From Hirsutella rhossiliensis (Eukaryota; Ascomycota; Sordariomycetes; Hypocreales; Ophiocordycipitaceae), in the NCBI RefSeq assembly GCF_020360975.1, contig NW_025408683.1, positions 806,001-870,000 on the forward strand: a stretch of 64,000 nucleotides of DNA. Reading direction: 5' to 3'. Below, in pieces: positions 54,712-64,000 of the stretch. A program made the translations under genes and the position numbers. Every line of letters starts with the position of its first letter. The first letter of the stretch is position 1. Under the pieces are notes generated by a model, which searched no databases, was not told the DNA's origin, and worked only from the letters and a program-made list of their open reading frames with translations.

Positions 54712-56046
54712 ATGGTCCGATTTCACAAGTCGATAGCTCTTCCTGGCTCGGCAGACCCATTAGAAGCCACCGTCGCGTTGCTAAACAGCTACCGAGACGA
54801 CGACTACTACGCATACGAGCACGGCGATACCTGGTATATAGGCTTGCGGAGTCATGCTTCCCTGGTCGTTGACCCGGACGGCAGGGCAGTGACTCGGTTC
54901 GACCAGCACGGGGGGCAGCAGACTTATCCAGCCAATGAACCGCTGGGCGATATTGCGAGAGCCTTTGCCGCCGAACACTCAACCCGCGGCAAGATGTTTG
55001 GCCAGGTCGGATTCAATTACTCGGCTCACATCTCTGGCCAGGCATACATTCCCGGCCGGTGGCCTATGCTGAGTCTGATGACACCTTGTATCCACGCCGC
55101 CATTTCTCGCAGCAGAGTCACCGTCACAGGTGATGTAGAAGACGAGGCTCGGGCGGTATTTGATCTCATCGGTGCCCACCTGATCCAAGTCGCCACCAGC
55201 CCGGCCCCGTCCTGGTGGTATCCGGCCATTAATCTCCAGGCCGACTCGGAAGACTACAAGGCCCGGGTGACGAGGGCAATAGCCGACATCCAAGACGGCA
55301 AATACACAAAGGCCATAGCGTCCCGCATAATACGCCTCCCGAGCAGGGTGGACATGCTCGCTACCCTCCTCCGTGGTCGCCGGGCAAACACCCCGGCGCG
55401 CGCCTTTACACTCAGCCACCGGGGAGTCCAAGCAACGGGCTTCAGCCCCGAGATTGTGCTTTCGATAGACAACCAGACTGCCTACACAGATGCCCTGGCC
55501 GGCACCTGGCTATCCGATGGAGCAGACGTTGCAACCATCAGCAAAAAGCTGCTCAATGACCCCAAGGAAGTCATGGAACATGCTATTGCGGTGCAAGGAT
55601 CAATCAGAAGGCTACGACGTCTATGTTTGCCAGAGAGCATCGCCGTTAGGGACTTTATGACGACTATACCCCGCGGCAACGTGCATCATATATTCTCTCG
55701 CATCACCGGGCAACTATCACTCTGCAAAACCGGCTGGGACTCTATCCGTTCCAACATCACGGTACCGGGTCTCCCGACGCAGGCAAACATGGATGCCATT
55801 CGATCATTTGAGCCGTATCCTAGAGATCTCTATTGCGGGGTTGTGCTTATGCTGGACGGCGCCGAGTTTTTCGAAGCGACACTTGTCCTCCGCACCGTAT
55901 TTCAGGATCAAAATCGTCGGTGGCTGCAGGCTGGGGCTGGGATTACGGCCTTGTCTGATCCCGAGCGTGAGTTTATGGAAACGTGCGAGAAACTCGGCAG
56001 TATTGCTCCCTATGTGGTGGCAGAGGGTGTGAAGCAGCAAGAATAG
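54712..56046 (+). CDS. Salicylate-synthase-like chorismate-utilising enzyme (MST family)
   Basis: Single exon, 444 residues, the length of bacterial salicylate synthases of the Irp9/YbtS/MbtI group. These convert chorismate via isochorismate to salicylate with Mg2+ (family knowledge). Visible family elements: IADIQDGKYTKAIASRII (catalytic Lys region), RAFTLSHRGVQATGFSPEIV (GFSPE general-acid loop), DALAGTWLSDGAD (normally LAGTR; here Trp), NDPKEVMEHAIAV (metal-binding Glu), VHHIFSRITGQL, SFEPYPRDLYCGVV, AGAGI and the C-terminal EREFMETCEKLGSI. ATG 54712 is the only sensible start. No introns, unlike its neighbours. A stand-alone salicylate synthase of the bacterial siderophore type is unusual in fungi, so acquisition by transfer is possible. 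Product could be salicylate or isochorismate. Confidence 0.87.
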   Translation: MVRFHKSIALPGSADPLEATVALLNSYRDDDYYAYEHGDTWYIGLRSHASLVVDPDGRAVTRFDQHGGQQTYPANEPLGDIARAFAAEHSTRGKMFGQVGFNYSAHISGQAYIPGRWPMLSLMTPCIHAAISRSRVTVTGDVEDEARAVFDLIGAHLIQVATSPAPSWWYPAINLQADSEDYKARVTRAIADIQDGKYTKAIASRIIRLPSRVDMLATLLRGRRANTPARAFTLSHRGVQATGFSPEIVLSIDNQTAYTDALAGTWLSDGADVATISKKLLNDPKEVMEHAIAVQGSIRRLRRLCLPESIAVRDFMTTIPRGNVHHIFSRITGQLSLCKTGWDSIRSNITVPGLPTQANMDAIRSFEPYPRDLYCGVVLMLDGAEFFEATLVLRTVFQDQNRRWLQAGAGITALSDPEREFMETCEKLGSIAPYVVAEGVKQQE

Positions 56047-57113
56047 GATTGCCTCGATGCAGGCCTGGACGAGTTTATTACGCTCGTAGTTTACATCGAC
56101 GATCATATTGGCCTGGCGCCGTAGGACATTATGGTTGAGGGGATCACTGGGGTCCACCAGGTAGCCTTTATCCTTGTCGAGTTTATTATCTATATCAGTC
56201 AGCTCCATTTATGTTCAGCGGGCAGACTGTTGGCGGGGAACCCAGTCCTCTGCCAAGCCTGCCATTTGGCCTCAAGCCTCAAAGTTGGCTAGGATGCGGG
56301 GTCGGCGGGGTTTATGCGGGGAAGCTTAGATGGAGGCTAAGTTGGAGACGGTGGCGTTGAGGAAGGATAAAAGACGCGTGGGCAGAGCACGGTATCACCA
56401 CGTGGAAGAGGCACATGATCCAGCCGGATTTTTGCCGTCGCCTCTTTCCGATGTAGATGTTTTACCTTGAGGACAAGACCGGAGCTCCAACACGTGAGAA
56501 AAGCAGAGTCAGTCACTAGCCTAGCAAGGTCAGACACCATTATAACCACCGAGCCTCTCCCATGCCGGAAAAGACAAGGTCAGTCAGCGTTTCTCCGCGA
56601 TTACGCCCCATTGGTCAGCATAGCCCAGTATAATCGCGATTCAAAACCCCGGGCATATAAATTAATAGCTTTGGAATCTTTTAGACAGTACTGTAAGTCC
56701 GGAGCATATTCCTCTCAGGGGAGGACGTTAATGCGCTTGTCTATGCGGAGTCATTTTCAAACAATATACAAAGGATATTGAGTAGGGGAGTTTGTAGTGT
56801 ATTATTAACAGGGAGTGATGCCTTTTTAGGCCGATTAATGCCCTGATTGATGTGTGGAACAAAAAGATCACGGATTGAGTCAGGGAGTGAGATTGATGAT
56901 TTATAGATTAAGCATAAAGTGTCTGAAACGTCTCAGGCTGTGCTTGCAGGGTCAGGGTAGTAGCCGAGGATGGAATTACGAGAATGTCAGCAGCCAGGTT
57001 GGGACCGCGAAGCCGTGCTCAAGTGTAAGTCGAACGAATTATAAAACCTATAGATGTCCATCATGCCTCTGCCTCGAACAATCCGGTGCGTAAATCCAAG
57101 ACGCATTATTATA
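56047..57113. other. Intergenic, convergent tail and promoter of the M43 protease
   Basis: No intact gene. On the minus strand 56208-56040 reads MELTDIDNKLDKDKGYLVD and onward like a protein fragment (about 55 residues) whose frame then runs antisense into the salicylate-synthase-like gene; it may be a gene remnant. The rest is moderately AT-rich. Confidence 0.4.
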
Positions 57114-58418
57114 ATGCATCCTGTTGCCCAGTCGCTCGCTCCCTTGCCAATCATTCGCTCCAATGGCTCAAGATATACACTGCTGGCCGGCTTCCTGGCC
57201 GCCATGGCCGCGGCTCAGCCTAATCCTAACACGCCCGTGACTTTTGGGGACTGTGGCACATCGCATGTTAGTGAGGCATACCTGGCCATGGTGCAGAACT
57301 TCTCCCAAGGCCAAGTTCCTACAGGCTCGGATAATAGCCCCGTTAACATCGACGTCTATGCGCACGTGGTCGTGGGCAACAAAACCGAGACGGCGTTTTT
57401 AAACGTGCGTGAAAATGCCTCTTTATTTTGACCAAAGTTTCTAATTGGTTTATAGAACGAGACTGTCCGGGCGCAGATGCGTGTTCTAGACGAGACTTTT
57501 GCTCCGTCCAACACGCGTTTTAACCTCGTCGACATTGACCAGACGGTGAATGACACCTGGTCGGTGGTCGGGCTCGGAAGCCAGGAGGAACGGACAATGA
57601 AGCGGCAGCTGCGCAAAGGCACCTACAACGACCTTAACGTTTACTTCTTATCGCAACCTAAAGACGAAACTGGCGTAGAAACCGGGGGCTGGTGTCCCGT
57701 GCCAGATGATACAAATCTCCCAGACACCATCGTGCTCGACGGCTGTATAGTCAATTCGAGGGTCGTGCTGGGCGGTCAAGACAAAACATTCAATAACAAA
57801 GGGAAGACGCTAACCCACGAAGTGGGACATTGGATGGGCCTCCGGCATCCATTTCAAGGGGGTTGTGCAGAGGAAGCCGGTGGCGACTCGGTTGCGGACA
57901 CACCTGCCATGTCTTATGATTCGGAAAAGCCTCAAGAGTGCAACGATAATCTCGACACCTGCCCAGACAAGGACGGGTTCGACCCTGTCCACAACTTCAT
58001 GGTCTACACATCCGAGTAAGTCCTTTCCTGCCTCTATTTCCCCGACCAAGTGCTAAGTCAAGCAAATAGTGACTGCAGAACCCACTTCACCAAGGGACAA
58101 ATGGCGATAATGCGTCAATTCATGGACTACCGTACTTCTCAAGCCTATTACGGTCCCGGCGGTCCCGGCTATCCTGGCCCCCCGGAGCCGGAAACAAGCC
58201 CAGACAGCACGAAGCCAGGAAAGGGGAAGCCAGACCCGGATCCTCAGCCGAGCCAAACTGTCTCATTTGGTCCAGAACGTACGGTTTATCAAACTCCAGA
58301 GGACGAGGAACGTGAGCGTCAATGGGACTCAGACGACCCCGAGCTCCTGAAAGATATCCTCCGACAGGCGGAGGAGGTGGAACAGCGGCGATCCAATTCT
58401 AGTCGGTCTCCAGATTAA
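57114..58418 (+). CDS. Secreted metalloprotease, peptidase family M43 (pappalysin-like)
   Basis: Exons 57114-57404, 57456-58015 and 58070-58418 join in frame to 399 residues. A hydrophobic stretch (YTLLAGFLAAMAAAQ) near residue 30 acts as signal peptide, with a long n-region; the start may instead be internal. The zinc site is HEVGHWMGLRHPF (His218, Glu219, His222, His228 region), followed by the M43 features CADTPA-like VADTPAMS and the Met-turn HNFMVYTSDDC with THFTKGQ. Cys pairs typical of M43B are present. Family role: extracellular protein degradation, often a virulence or nutrition protease. The C-terminus is extended by about 85 residues rich in Gly/Pro then acidic residues (PGPPEPETSPDSTKPGKGK), not usual in short M43 proteins. 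Confidence 0.92.
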
Positions 58419-58526
58419 AGAGAGGAATTATGCTAGCAGTTGACAATCCTCAGCGCCGATACCGTAAAAGCTAGCGTTTACAATATTTTGAAAGTGGTAT
58501 TGCTGCCTATCAAACCCAAGCTTGTG

Positions 58527-59561
58527 TTAAGCTGGAACCGCTTTTTTCTCTTTGTAGCGCTTCTTCCGCCTATTCCAGATAAGGGCAACAGCTACCCCTA
58601 GCACACAATTCAACCCGAGGAGACTAACCGCAATGCCAGCAATCGCGCCTCCCTGAAGAACTGGTACCTGCGCGTTGTTTCCGTGTGGGCCTTTACTCTG
58701 TGTTCCTCCCGTCGTCGAAGCCAATGCCGATATCGTTGGGGAAGCAAAGCTATCCTGAGGCCAGCAATTTAGCTGGATTGTCGGCGCGTATGCGTGTAGG
58801 CTTATGTTCTTAAAGGTGAAGGGCATTTGCTTCATGCGCTCATTCCGAGTAGAAGAGATCATGGCATTGGGCATTTCCTCGAGTGTTGAGTTGCCTGAGC
58901 AGGTCCATTGCTTGCGCATAGCACCAAATGTGCTAATAACTGAGCTGCAGTAGCCGAACAGAGGAGACGGAGACGGAGATACGGTAACTATGTAGTCGGA
59001 GCCACTTGGTTAATTACTACGCGAGCTGCTAAAGAAGGCAGGTGATGGCAGCTAAATGCTGGGAACTCGAAGCAACTTACATGGGACGGCACACATAGAC
59101 CCTCTCGTCAGGCAGAAGCGTCAAGACATCGATGCCGTAGTCGTAGAGGTATTCGCCTGTTATGCCTAATTTCATTGCCCCAGCGACTGTTTGCCAGCCC
59201 GTTGGACACATCAGGCCCGGCGAGAAGAAATTGTCCCGGCCTTGCATCTTGCTGTAGTGGGGCAAGCACGGGATGAAGGGCGCCGACGGGCAGAGGGAGT
59301 GCGCCCTTCTAAAGTCGGTGACAAACATGCTTAGGTCCTGGGCATACTCGAATCCTCCCTGGTCCAGCGTGCTCAAGACGCCTGTGTCTAGCGTCAAGTC
59401 GTAGCATCGCGAGGGCGCGTGAAAGGCGGTCGTTAGGGGGCCGGCGTTTTTGCGCCTTCCCGTCGCCTGGCCTGACTCTGCCGTCGTCGATGTAGACATG
59501 GAAGTCGGGGATATATTCTTGCCCAACGGGATGTTGTCCCAATAAAGAGACGTCGGCGCGC
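58527..59561 (-). CDS. Single-TM fungal surface protein, 5' end missing or in degraded DNA
   Basis: Two exons, 59561-59081 and 59004-58527, join in frame. The extracellular part has APTSLYWDNIPLGKN, a Ser/Thr stretch, CYDLTLDTGVLSTLDQGGFE, CPSAPFIPCLPHYSKMQG and CPTGWQTVAGAM. After the join come IGSDYIVTVSPSPSPLFGYC and MRKQWTCSGNSTLEEMPNAM, then a TM helix (GAIAGIAVSLLGLNCVLGVA) and a basic tail (RRKKRYKEKK). This is the layout of uncharacterised fungal single-pass proteins. The first exon should lie above 59561, where a TTCTAG acceptor is visible, but the sequence turns AT-rich within about 80 bp and no start exon is seen, so the gene is probably truncated. Confidence 0.65.
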
Positions 59562-61847
59562 CTAGAAGGAGACGGTCTTATAAGTCAGCCTATCTAAAGT
59601 CCGGCACACCTTAACACCAGCACTCTCCACAACACTAAGGCAGGCACTTTCTAACAGTAATAAAAGCCGTAATTTAACGTTACGATAGTTAATTATAGTA
59701 TTTTCTAGCTCTTTAAGCTACTAGCTACTATATAGAGCTTTAAATTCTATATCCTAATTAGCTATAGTAATAGTAGCCGGCTTAAGAATACGCTTAAGCT
59801 GCTGCCTTATCTTAATAACTTTATTAATCTATATAAACTAGCTATTAAAATCCTATAAAACTATTTTCTATTTTTAAGTCTATATACTATAAGGGTACTT
59901 ACCCTTATTATAGGTTAAGGCATTAGCCTTAACTTTAGCTAATAGGAATATAAGGTAGGTCTTAAGTAGGGGCTTAAGAGCATAGTAAAAGAAATAGAGG
60001 CATAGAAAGGTAAATTTAGTAATATATATCTTAGTCTATATATTAGGATAAGGGAGGGGCTTATATAGGTATAGTAACTATATATAGCTAGCTAAAAGAG
60101 GGCATTAATATATTCTTATACCTAAGTTAGGCCTATATAATATCCTTAGGCTAAGGGAGTTATATTAGTTAGGCAGGCTTCCTTATATATAACTATTAGG
60201 TCTATTAAGTATAACTATAGCCTCTTATACCTACTCTACTTAATATACCCCCTTACTACTCTAGCTTCTAGATAGTAGGGCAATAGGTAGAGGAGCGTTT
60301 AGTTTAATAAATATAAGGCTATTCCGATATTAAATTCGGCTACTTTATTATCTATTTAAGGAGGTTATCTAAAAATAAGGGAGGCTCCTAATTATATCCT
60401 ATAAAAAAGGGAAGGTAAATATAGTAAAAAGAAAGTTTATTTAGCGAAAAAATAAAAGCTAGGACCTAAGGGAGAGGATATAAAGAGAAGCCCTTTATTT
60501 CCTCTCCCCTTAGGTCCCTAAGTTTATTGCCCGCCCCCCCCTAGGGCGTAGTTATATAACCTACTCTTTTACCCTAAGGTAAGTTAAACTTACGATTAAT
60601 AGGGTTATATAACCTACTCTTACTATTTAACTAATAGTTATAAGTTATATTTATAACTTTCCTTATAAGGAGGGGTATAGTAGGGCATCCCTTTAAGTAG
60701 CCTAGGTACTATAATACCTTTACTAGTAATATTACCCTTTAAGATAAAAGTAATCTTAAAAGTAAACCCTCGTAGTATAGTAGTTATATACCTAGGAGGC
60801 CTACTAGCTATAATACTAGAGTCGGTTTAAATCTAGCTAAGGGCACGATTAATTTTTAGTCGGACTAGTAAACTACGCTAACCTACTTATTAATTAGCTA
60901 ATTAGCGCTTCTAGAAGCGCCTATAAGTATACTAGCAGTCTAGCCCCGCTATAAGTAGGCCGGCCTAGACCTCGCTTACCTAGACCTAGCTATAAATTTA
61001 TTAGGACCTCCCCTTAACTCTGGTCTAGGCCCCCCGACCGGGAAAATAAAAACCTAGGGCCGATACTAGTAACTCGATAAGTACGGCGCGAAGCTAGTAT
61101 AATAACCCGACTACCGGCCTAGCTAAAGGCTAGTATTAATAAAAAATAGCCCGCTAAGCCTTATAATAGAAAAATAAGGTAGAGCTTAGGAAGATATTAT
61201 TATAAGATAAGGTTAAGGATAATTATATAATTAACTATTAACTAAAAACGCTTATACTACTAATTAATACTATATACCCTATATATATAAAGGAGTTACT
61301 TTCTAAGGTTACTTTATAGTAGGGCTAATATAATTCTAACTAACTATAACGATACTTAAGATAGCTAGCGTAAGATTCTTATATATTATAACCGCGACCT
61401 AGTATAAGGGTAGACTAGCTATAAAAGAAGGGATAGTTTTCCTTTAAGTACTTTAGTTTTTCCCTTATATTTAATACTAAAGTTTTAGATACCTTTAGAT
61501 AGGCTACTAGTATAATCTTAATAATAATAATCCTAAAAGTAAGCTTTTTAATAATATATTCTTTATATTAATAAGTCTTAATTTAATAAAGCTATTATAA
61601 TTATTATAAGTTTAAGCGCTATAGTATTATACTATTTAAGGGGTAGTTTAGTAATAGCTTTACTTCTTAGTAATAAATAGGGCTAACTTTTACCCCTTAG
61701 ATCTTTATAGTTTATTAACTAAATTAAGATCTAACTATACTATTAAAATCCCTTAATCTTAGTATATATAGTAGTACTCTTATTATTAAGATTTAGTAAT
61801 TATTAACTTTACTATAATAAGGAGATATTATAATTTAATATAATAGT

Positions 61848-62237
61848 TAGTTTAATAAAGATAAGGGTATATACTTAAAGTATATATAATATATAGCTAA
61901 GGGTTAGTAAAGTAATTAACCGCGCGATTATTTAATTATCGGTCTTATATATAGCTCTAAGGATCTTAGGTTATTAATATAAGTCTTAGAGATTTTTTTA
62001 CTTTATACCTTTTTATCTTTACTAAAGTTATATAATAAGCGGCCTTTACTATTAAAGGGGGAAAAATAAACGTTTAAATTAATTATAATTAAAAAGGATA
62101 CCTTAATAAAATAATCTAGGTTTTTCTAAAGCCTTTAAGTATACTTAAGGGGGGGGGGGGGTAGATAGGAAGCGCTAGGGGTCTTATCCCTTTAATAGGC
62201 TAATATTTATAAGGGGTATAATCTTACTTATTAAACT
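61848..62237 (+). repeat. Long inverted repeat, left arm (about 390 bp)
   Basis: Reads as the diverged reverse complement of 62416-62800: for example TTATTTAATTATCGGTC followed by ATATATAGCTCTAAGG, and GGTCTTATCCCTTTAATAGG, recur in the opposite orientation. Differences are largely transitions. It contains a run of 13 G (62149-62161) where the other arm has AGAGGGAAG. Confidence 0.85.
62149..62161. repeat. Poly-G run (13 G)
   Basis: A homopolymer of 13 G in otherwise AT-rich DNA; possible slippage or assembly artefact. Confidence 0.9.
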
Positions 62238-62415
62238 CCTCTTTAATAGCTTTCTAACCTAAGATACTAATAGAAAGGGCGCGATAATAATAGGTAAGGG
62301 CTCTTCTCTTAAGTAAGTAAGTAAGTAAATAAGTAAATAAACTATTAATAAAACTTTTTCCCTTTTACTATAATCCTTTTTTATTATATTATTTATTCCT
62401 CCCTTTACTTTTAAG

Positions 62416-62800
62416 CTACTTTAATAAGTAAGATCGTACCCTTATAGATATTAGCCTATTAAAGGGATAAGACCCTTAGCGCTCCCTATCTAACTTCCCT
62501 CTTAAGTATACTTAAAGGCTTTATAAAAGCTTAAATTATCTAATTATATATCTTCTTTAATTATAGTTAATTTAAATATTTATTTCTCCCTTTTAAAGTA
62601 AAGGTCGTTAGTTACGCGACTTTAGTAAAGATAAAGAGGCATAGAGTAAAGAAATCTCTAAGACTTATATTAATAACCTAAGACCCTTAGAGCTATATAT
62701 AGGACCGATAATTAAATAATTATATAGTTAATTGCTCTATTAATCCTTAGCTATATACTACGCGTGCTTTAGGTATATACCCTTATCCCTATTAAAACTA
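62416..62800 (-). repeat. Long inverted repeat, right arm (about 385 bp)
   Basis: Partner of 61848-62237. The spacer of about 178 bp holds AAGT repeats (about 62313-62341). Confidence 0.85.
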
Positions 62801-64000
62801 GTCTCTAGGGCGTAAACTCGTTATTCCGTTTTATTTATACGGCGACGAGTAGCTTTATAAAGCTAAGAATACTTAGAGGATAACGGTACTATTTAGAAAA
62901 AATAAAATCTAGGGATTTAATAATTAAAGTAGTAACTACTTTAATAGCTAGAGTTAAGGACCTAATAAGGCGATAGGCTTACTAGGAAATAAATAATTAG
63001 ATAATACCTTCGCTAATAGTAAAGGAAAAGTAATAAGCTAATACTAAAAACCCCTAAGCTCTTATTATTAACCTTATAACCCTTAATACTAGCGACTTAG
63101 TTAAGAAACTATAATCCTTATATAATGCTTTAAAAGATATAAATAACGATAATAGTATAATCTAAACCGTTCTAGAACCCTACTAAGACCTCTTACTTAT
63201 ATATATACTAATAATACTAATATAGGTATTAATAAGGGATACCTTAATAACCTTAACCTTAGCTCTCTTTTATATAGTAGCTTATAAAAAACGCTTACTT
63301 CCCTTTAATAAATAAGAAAGTAAGTAATAAGATAGTTATAATAAGATATCCTTTAACTTTAAAAGCTTTAACTTTAAATTTTATAACCTTATAATCTATA
63401 AGTATATTATATTTAGAAACGCTAGCTATTAAAAGGGATTATTTAATCTTACTACTAGTAATATAAAAAGAATTAAAGTAGATATTAATAAGATTACTAA
63501 TAGACTTAGAGATATACTTACTAAAAGCTAAGATAACTTTATAAAAAGACTCTATTAACTATAACTCCTACCTATTAGTAAATTTAATAGTAAAAATATA
63601 ACTAAATTCCTTAAGAAGTTTAAATAAGAGATATACGTTAATATTATTTACGATAAGGATAAAATAAACTAGCTTAAAGTTTATATCTCTTTTATATAAA
63701 CCCTTACTATTAAAATTCTTATAAACGGACTTACCTAAAAAAAAGAAAAAAAGAAACTCCTTTAATATTACTATATATATAATATTAAATAACTAGAAAC
63801 TACTAACGACCGCTTAAACTATTATAATACTAAAAAGCCTAAGACTATTATAAAAGTTATAGAATAGCCTAGTCTCTACTTATACCTATAGTATAAGGTA
63901 TAAATTAATAGCTAAGAAGAATTTATAGTTTAGTTATACTTTATCTACTATATAATACTAAAGGAACTTATTATTAACGTTATAAAGAGAAATAGGAAGA

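Larger units (their letters stand above)
59590..64000. repeat. Large AT-rich gene-free block with RIP-like composition
   Basis: From about 59650 to the window end the sequence is TA-rich with no credible gene. TTATATA, CTTAAG, TAACCTTA and TACTATA words dominate, with small GC-richer islands (about 60520-60545, 60960-61060). A long inverted repeat (61848-62237 / 62416-62800) and a 13-G run lie inside. Best read as RIP-mutated transposon layers. The edge sits within about 80 bp of the truncated TM-protein gene. Confidence 0.8.

Noticed and set aside
59650..64000. AT-rich block as centromere or mitochondrial insertion
   Set aside because: No mitochondrial gene motif seen, and transition-biased inverted repeats fit RIP-mutated transposons better; a centromere cannot be excluded from 4 kb but nothing supports it.

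Overview
The window looks like nuclear DNA of a filamentous ascomycete, most likely a Sordariomycete and perhaps Hypocreales (inference). Genes have short GT-AG introns of about 50-100 bp. Core genes are GC-rich, and large AT-rich gene-free blocks look like the product of RIP (repeat-induced point mutation). Protein families are typically fungal: SGF29, CDK8/SSN3, LysM protein, NACHT NLR with DUF7708-like N-terminus, M43 protease. All functions are assigned by motif reading; exon joins were checked by hand for reading frame and splice sites.

Layout. (1) 0-8 kb is a conserved core: 3' end of phosphomannose isomerase, the SAGA subunit SGF29, an ARF6-class GTPase and the Mediator kinase CDK8/SSN3. 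(2) 8.25-11.5 kb is a Mutator-like transposon with perfect 71-bp terminal inverted repeats and a 9-bp target duplication, but a frameshifted transposase. (3) 13-21 kb holds a small Cys-rich ORF, an APH-like kinase gene, a LysM gene broken only by one in-frame stop, and a badly decayed member of a large fungal family of unknown function. (4) 23-28.7 kb is again orderly: ARP2, an Asp/Glu-hydantoin racemase, an MFS sugar transporter and two hypothetical genes. (5) 29.3-35 kb is a decayed PAN/Apple-type secreted protein gene, an LTR-like/minisatellite block, a small secreted protein and RIP-like debris. (6) 35.3-46.6 kb has an intact nine-exon SNF2 ATPase divergently paired with a very unusual NLR gene. 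(7) 46.6-59.6 kb carries a Baeyer-Villiger-type monooxygenase, a glutamine-synthetase-like enzyme, a P450, a salicylate-synthase-like chorismate enzyme, a secreted M43 metalloprotease and a single-TM protein. It is split by one AT-rich block (50.3-52.4 kb) and closed by a second (59.6-64 kb).

The standout is the NLR at 38.8-46.6 kb. Its exons read in frame as DUF7708-like region, NACHT, C2H2 fingers, ankyrin repeats and a C-terminal seven-bladed WD40 propeller that resembles the corepressor Tup1 rather than ordinary NLR WD repeats. This looks like an NLR with an integrated copy (decoy) of a transcriptional corepressor. A hAT transposon (40049-42821, 8-bp duplication ACTTCAAC) sits in the NACHT domain between Walker A and Walker B. 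Without the insertion and one duplication copy the frame is continuous, so the insertion alone broke the gene.

A second point of interest is the salicylate-synthase-like gene beside a P450, a GS-like ligase and a flavin monooxygenase. This could be a small chorismate-derived metabolite cluster that standard backbone-enzyme searches would miss. Many dead genes here carry stops explainable as CAG/CAA to TAG/TAA changes, which fits RIP, while both transposons carry single-base indels.
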